The notes below the pieces were generated by a model. The model was not told the origin of the DNA and made no database searches. It saw nothing but the letters and a program-made list of their open reading frames with translations. Shown here one piece after another: positions 62,518 to 64,000 of a DNA stretch of 64,000 nucleotides. The DNA is from Jaminaea rosea. Its lineage: Eukaryota > Basidiomycota > Exobasidiomycetes > Microstromatales. Within the stretch, counting starts at the first letter, position 1. Every line of letters begins with the position of its first letter. The DNA lies in assembly GCF_003144245.1 (NCBI RefSeq), contig NW_020289975.1:124001-188000 (forward strand), given 5' to 3'. The position numbers were made by a program, and so were the translations under genes.

Positions 62518-64000
62518 ATGGCCGCACCTTCGGCCTCAGGCCCGCCATTCAGCTCCTTGAAGCCATTACTAGCCCCTTGGCTGCTGGACCACCTTACAGC
62601 ACTAGGTTTCAGCCGATCCACGCCGGTCCAAGCATCCACTCTCCCGCTCGTAGTGCAAAGACACAAGGATGTCATCGTTGAGGCAGTCACTGGTAGCGGC
62701 AAGACGTTGGCCTACCTTGTGCCCCTACTTGAGATGGCAAGAGCCAAGATCGAGGCAGGTGACTCGCTGGACAGGGGCATCCACTCGCTCGTCATCCTGC
62801 CCACGCGCGAGCTCGCCATTCAAGTCTTCTCCGTATTGCAGGGACTCCTTGCCTCTGCTCCTTCAGACTTTCGTGAAGCTCTGATACCGCAGCTGCTGGT
62901 AGGCGGATCCTCAACACAGTACCATACCTCTGGCAGGAGAAAGGGTGTAGAATCAGGCGACGAATCGGAGGACGACGGGATTGCCTCTGTCAACACGGCG
63001 GCGACGGATTATGCGCGATTTCGCAGGGATGGCTCCAATGTTCTGATAGGCACGCCAGGCAGGGTTGAGGAGCTCCTCTCGCCTGGTAAGCGCGGCGGAA
63101 AGGTAGCGGCAAGACAGCGCTGTAAGACTGTAGAGCTGCTGGTGCTGGACGAAGCGGATCGTCTGCTGGACCTAGGCTTCATGCAGAGCCTTACGACGAT
63201 TGTGGGCGCCATGCCTTCGCAGAGACGGACGGCCCTGTTCTCGGCGACGATGAGTGACGCCATGACCGGTCTGGTGAGACTGGGCTTGCGCAACCCAGTT
63301 AGGGTGACGGTCAAGGTCGAAGCGAAGCCGACGCCAGCCGCCAAGGCTACTCAAGCGACAGAGGATGCAAAGGCAGGACGCACCCCCTCGACCCTCTCCA
63401 ACTACTTCCTCATCACTCCGCACCATCTCAAGCTCGCCCAGCTCATCCGCTTGCTGCGCTACGAAGCGCAAGAGCATGCCGCGAGGAAAATCATAGTGTT
63501 CTTCGCAACATGCTCGCAGGTCGAGTATTTCTATCGGGCGCTCAACGAGGTACCTGCGCTACGTAGTAACAAGACGGACAAGATGAAGCTGTTCTCCTTG
63601 CACGGCAAACAAGACCCCAAGCGTCGCTCTGCAGTCTATCGAAACTTTGTCGACGAGATTGCTCTACCGTCTTCTTCCTCCTCTTCTTCATCGACATCCT
63701 CCACCTCCATCCTCCTCAGCACAGACGTGGCCTCGCGCGGCCTGGACCTGCCCAACGTTGACCTGGTAGTGCAGTACGACCCACCACTCGACCCCAAGGT
63801 CTTTCAGCATCGCATCGGAAGGACGGCACGCGCGGGCAGGCCAGGAAGGGCAGTCTGTCTGTTGGCGAAGGGAGCCGAGGAGAGTTACATTGATTTCTTG
63901 AAGTTGAGGGGCGTAAAAGGGGAGCGATATGGCTCCTTACAGGAGCAAGACGACGGCAAGGTCGAGCGGGTGCAAGTAGGTAGCCAAGAAGACCACGACG
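62518..64000 (+). CDS. SPB4: DEAD-box RNA helicase Spb4 (partial, runs off right edge)
   Basis: Spb4 (DDX55 in animals) is an ATP-dependent RNA helicase for 60S subunit assembly. ATG 62518 opens a frame without stops to the window end, 494 codons. Motifs are the Q-motif region (LGFSRSTPVQASTLPLVV), VEAVTGSGKTLAYLVPL, ILPTRELAIQVF, LIGTPGRVEELL, LVLDEADRLLDLGF, ALFSATMSD, LLSTDVASRGLDLPNVDLVV and HRIGRTARAGRPGRAV. Family-typical EAVTGSGKTLAY and LLDLGF support Spb4. Two insertions with Ser/Asp/Glu-rich low complexity lie between motifs Ib-II and before motif V (eight Ser then Thr/Ser). The C-terminal extension is outside the window. No intron is visible. Confidence 0.92.
   Translation, partial: MAAPSASGPPFSSLKPLLAPWLLDHLTALGFSRSTPVQASTLPLVVQRHKDVIVEAVTGSGKTLAYLVPLLEMARAKIEAGDSLDRGIHSLVILPTRELAIQVFSVLQGLLASAPSDFREALIPQLLVGGSSTQYHTSGRRKGVESGDESEDDGIASVNTAATDYARFRRDGSNVLIGTPGRVEELLSPGKRGGKVAARQRCKTVELLVLDEADRLLDLGFMQSLTTIVGAMPSQRRTALFSATMSDAMTGLVRLGLRNPVRVTVKVEAKPTPAAKATQATEDAKAGRTPSTLSNYFLITPHHLKLAQLIRLLRYEAQEHAARKIIVFFATCSQVEYFYRALNEVPALRSNKTDKMKLFSLHGKQDPKRRSAVYRNFVDEIALPSSSSSSSSTSSTSILLSTDVASRGLDLPNVDLVVQYDPPLDPKVFQHRIGRTARAGRPGRAVCLLAKGAEESYIDFLKLRGVKGERYGSLQEQDDGKVERVQVGSQEDHD

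Noticed and set aside
1-64000. Mobile elements, CRISPR arrays, tRNA or rRNA genes
   Set aside because: I looked for terminal repeats, transposase or reverse-transcriptase motifs, spaced direct repeats and tRNA B-box sequences in the gaps and found none I could support. A tRNA or repeat search program should confirm this.

Overview
The window is nuclear DNA of a basidiomycete fungus. Base composition is GC-rich. Protein-coding genes are packed on both strands, with short introns (33 inferred, 61-138 bp) and long Ser/Ala/Gly-rich disordered tails. Marker content is fungal: Lcl2, Ccr4, Vrg4, Mns1, a fused Bta1, HP1, Sen54 and Nop10. The general look suggests Ustilaginomycotina or a related smut-lineage yeast, but I cannot fix the species from sequence alone.

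Layout, left to right. 0-7 kb: start of an unknown Ser-rich protein (running off the left edge), a LACTB2-type metallo-beta-lactamase, a Lys-rich protein, an RBM25-type splicing factor and an unknown coiled-coil protein. 7-15.2 kb: the meiotic helicase HFM1/Mer3, a Cuz1/ZFAND1-like double AN1 zinc-finger protein and an HP1/Swi6 homologue. 15.5-25.5 kb: a GRAM-VASt sterol-transfer protein, a Prx5-type peroxiredoxin, a mitochondrial P-loop ATPase, CDK8 and Lcl2. 25.8-33.4 kb: a transcriptional cyclin, DAHP synthase, a second peroxiredoxin-like protein, Sen54 and Nop10. 34-45.2 kb: the AAA ATPase Afg2/Drg1, Ccr4, the GDP-mannose transporter and DNA polymerase eta. 45.4-58.1 kb: ER alpha-mannosidase I, betaine lipid synthase, a SCAMP, a group II PLP decarboxylase, an MFS permease and a PI31-like protein. 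58.2-64 kb: Utp22 and Spb4, the latter running off the right edge.

There are 30 genes, and 24 of them lie in 12 head-to-head pairs that share one upstream region each. Several themes recur by function, without operon-like clustering. Ribosome biogenesis is represented by NOP10, AFG2, UTP22 and SPB4. RNA processing is represented by RBM25, SEN54 and CCR4. Transcription and chromatin are represented by CDK8, the cyclin and HP1. Secretory glycosylation is represented by VRG4 and MNS1. Lipid handling is represented by LAM and BTA1.

I saw no transposon, retroelement, CRISPR array, rRNA or tRNA, and nothing that looks like a wholly new multi-gene system. The most unusual things are local. They include a 43-nt homopolymer serving as the polypyrimidine tract of a peroxiredoxin intron, a likely GC-AG intron in HFM1, and four stop-free introns whose length is a multiple of three. 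Others are a 7-nt first coding exon in the SCAMP gene, a betaine-lipid synthase gene with eight exons, and lineage-type insertions inside otherwise conserved domains (Afg2 D1, the second Cuz1 finger, the pol eta zinc finger, the DAHP synthase tail). All exon structures are inferred from splice consensus, reading frame and family conservation; no transcripts were available.
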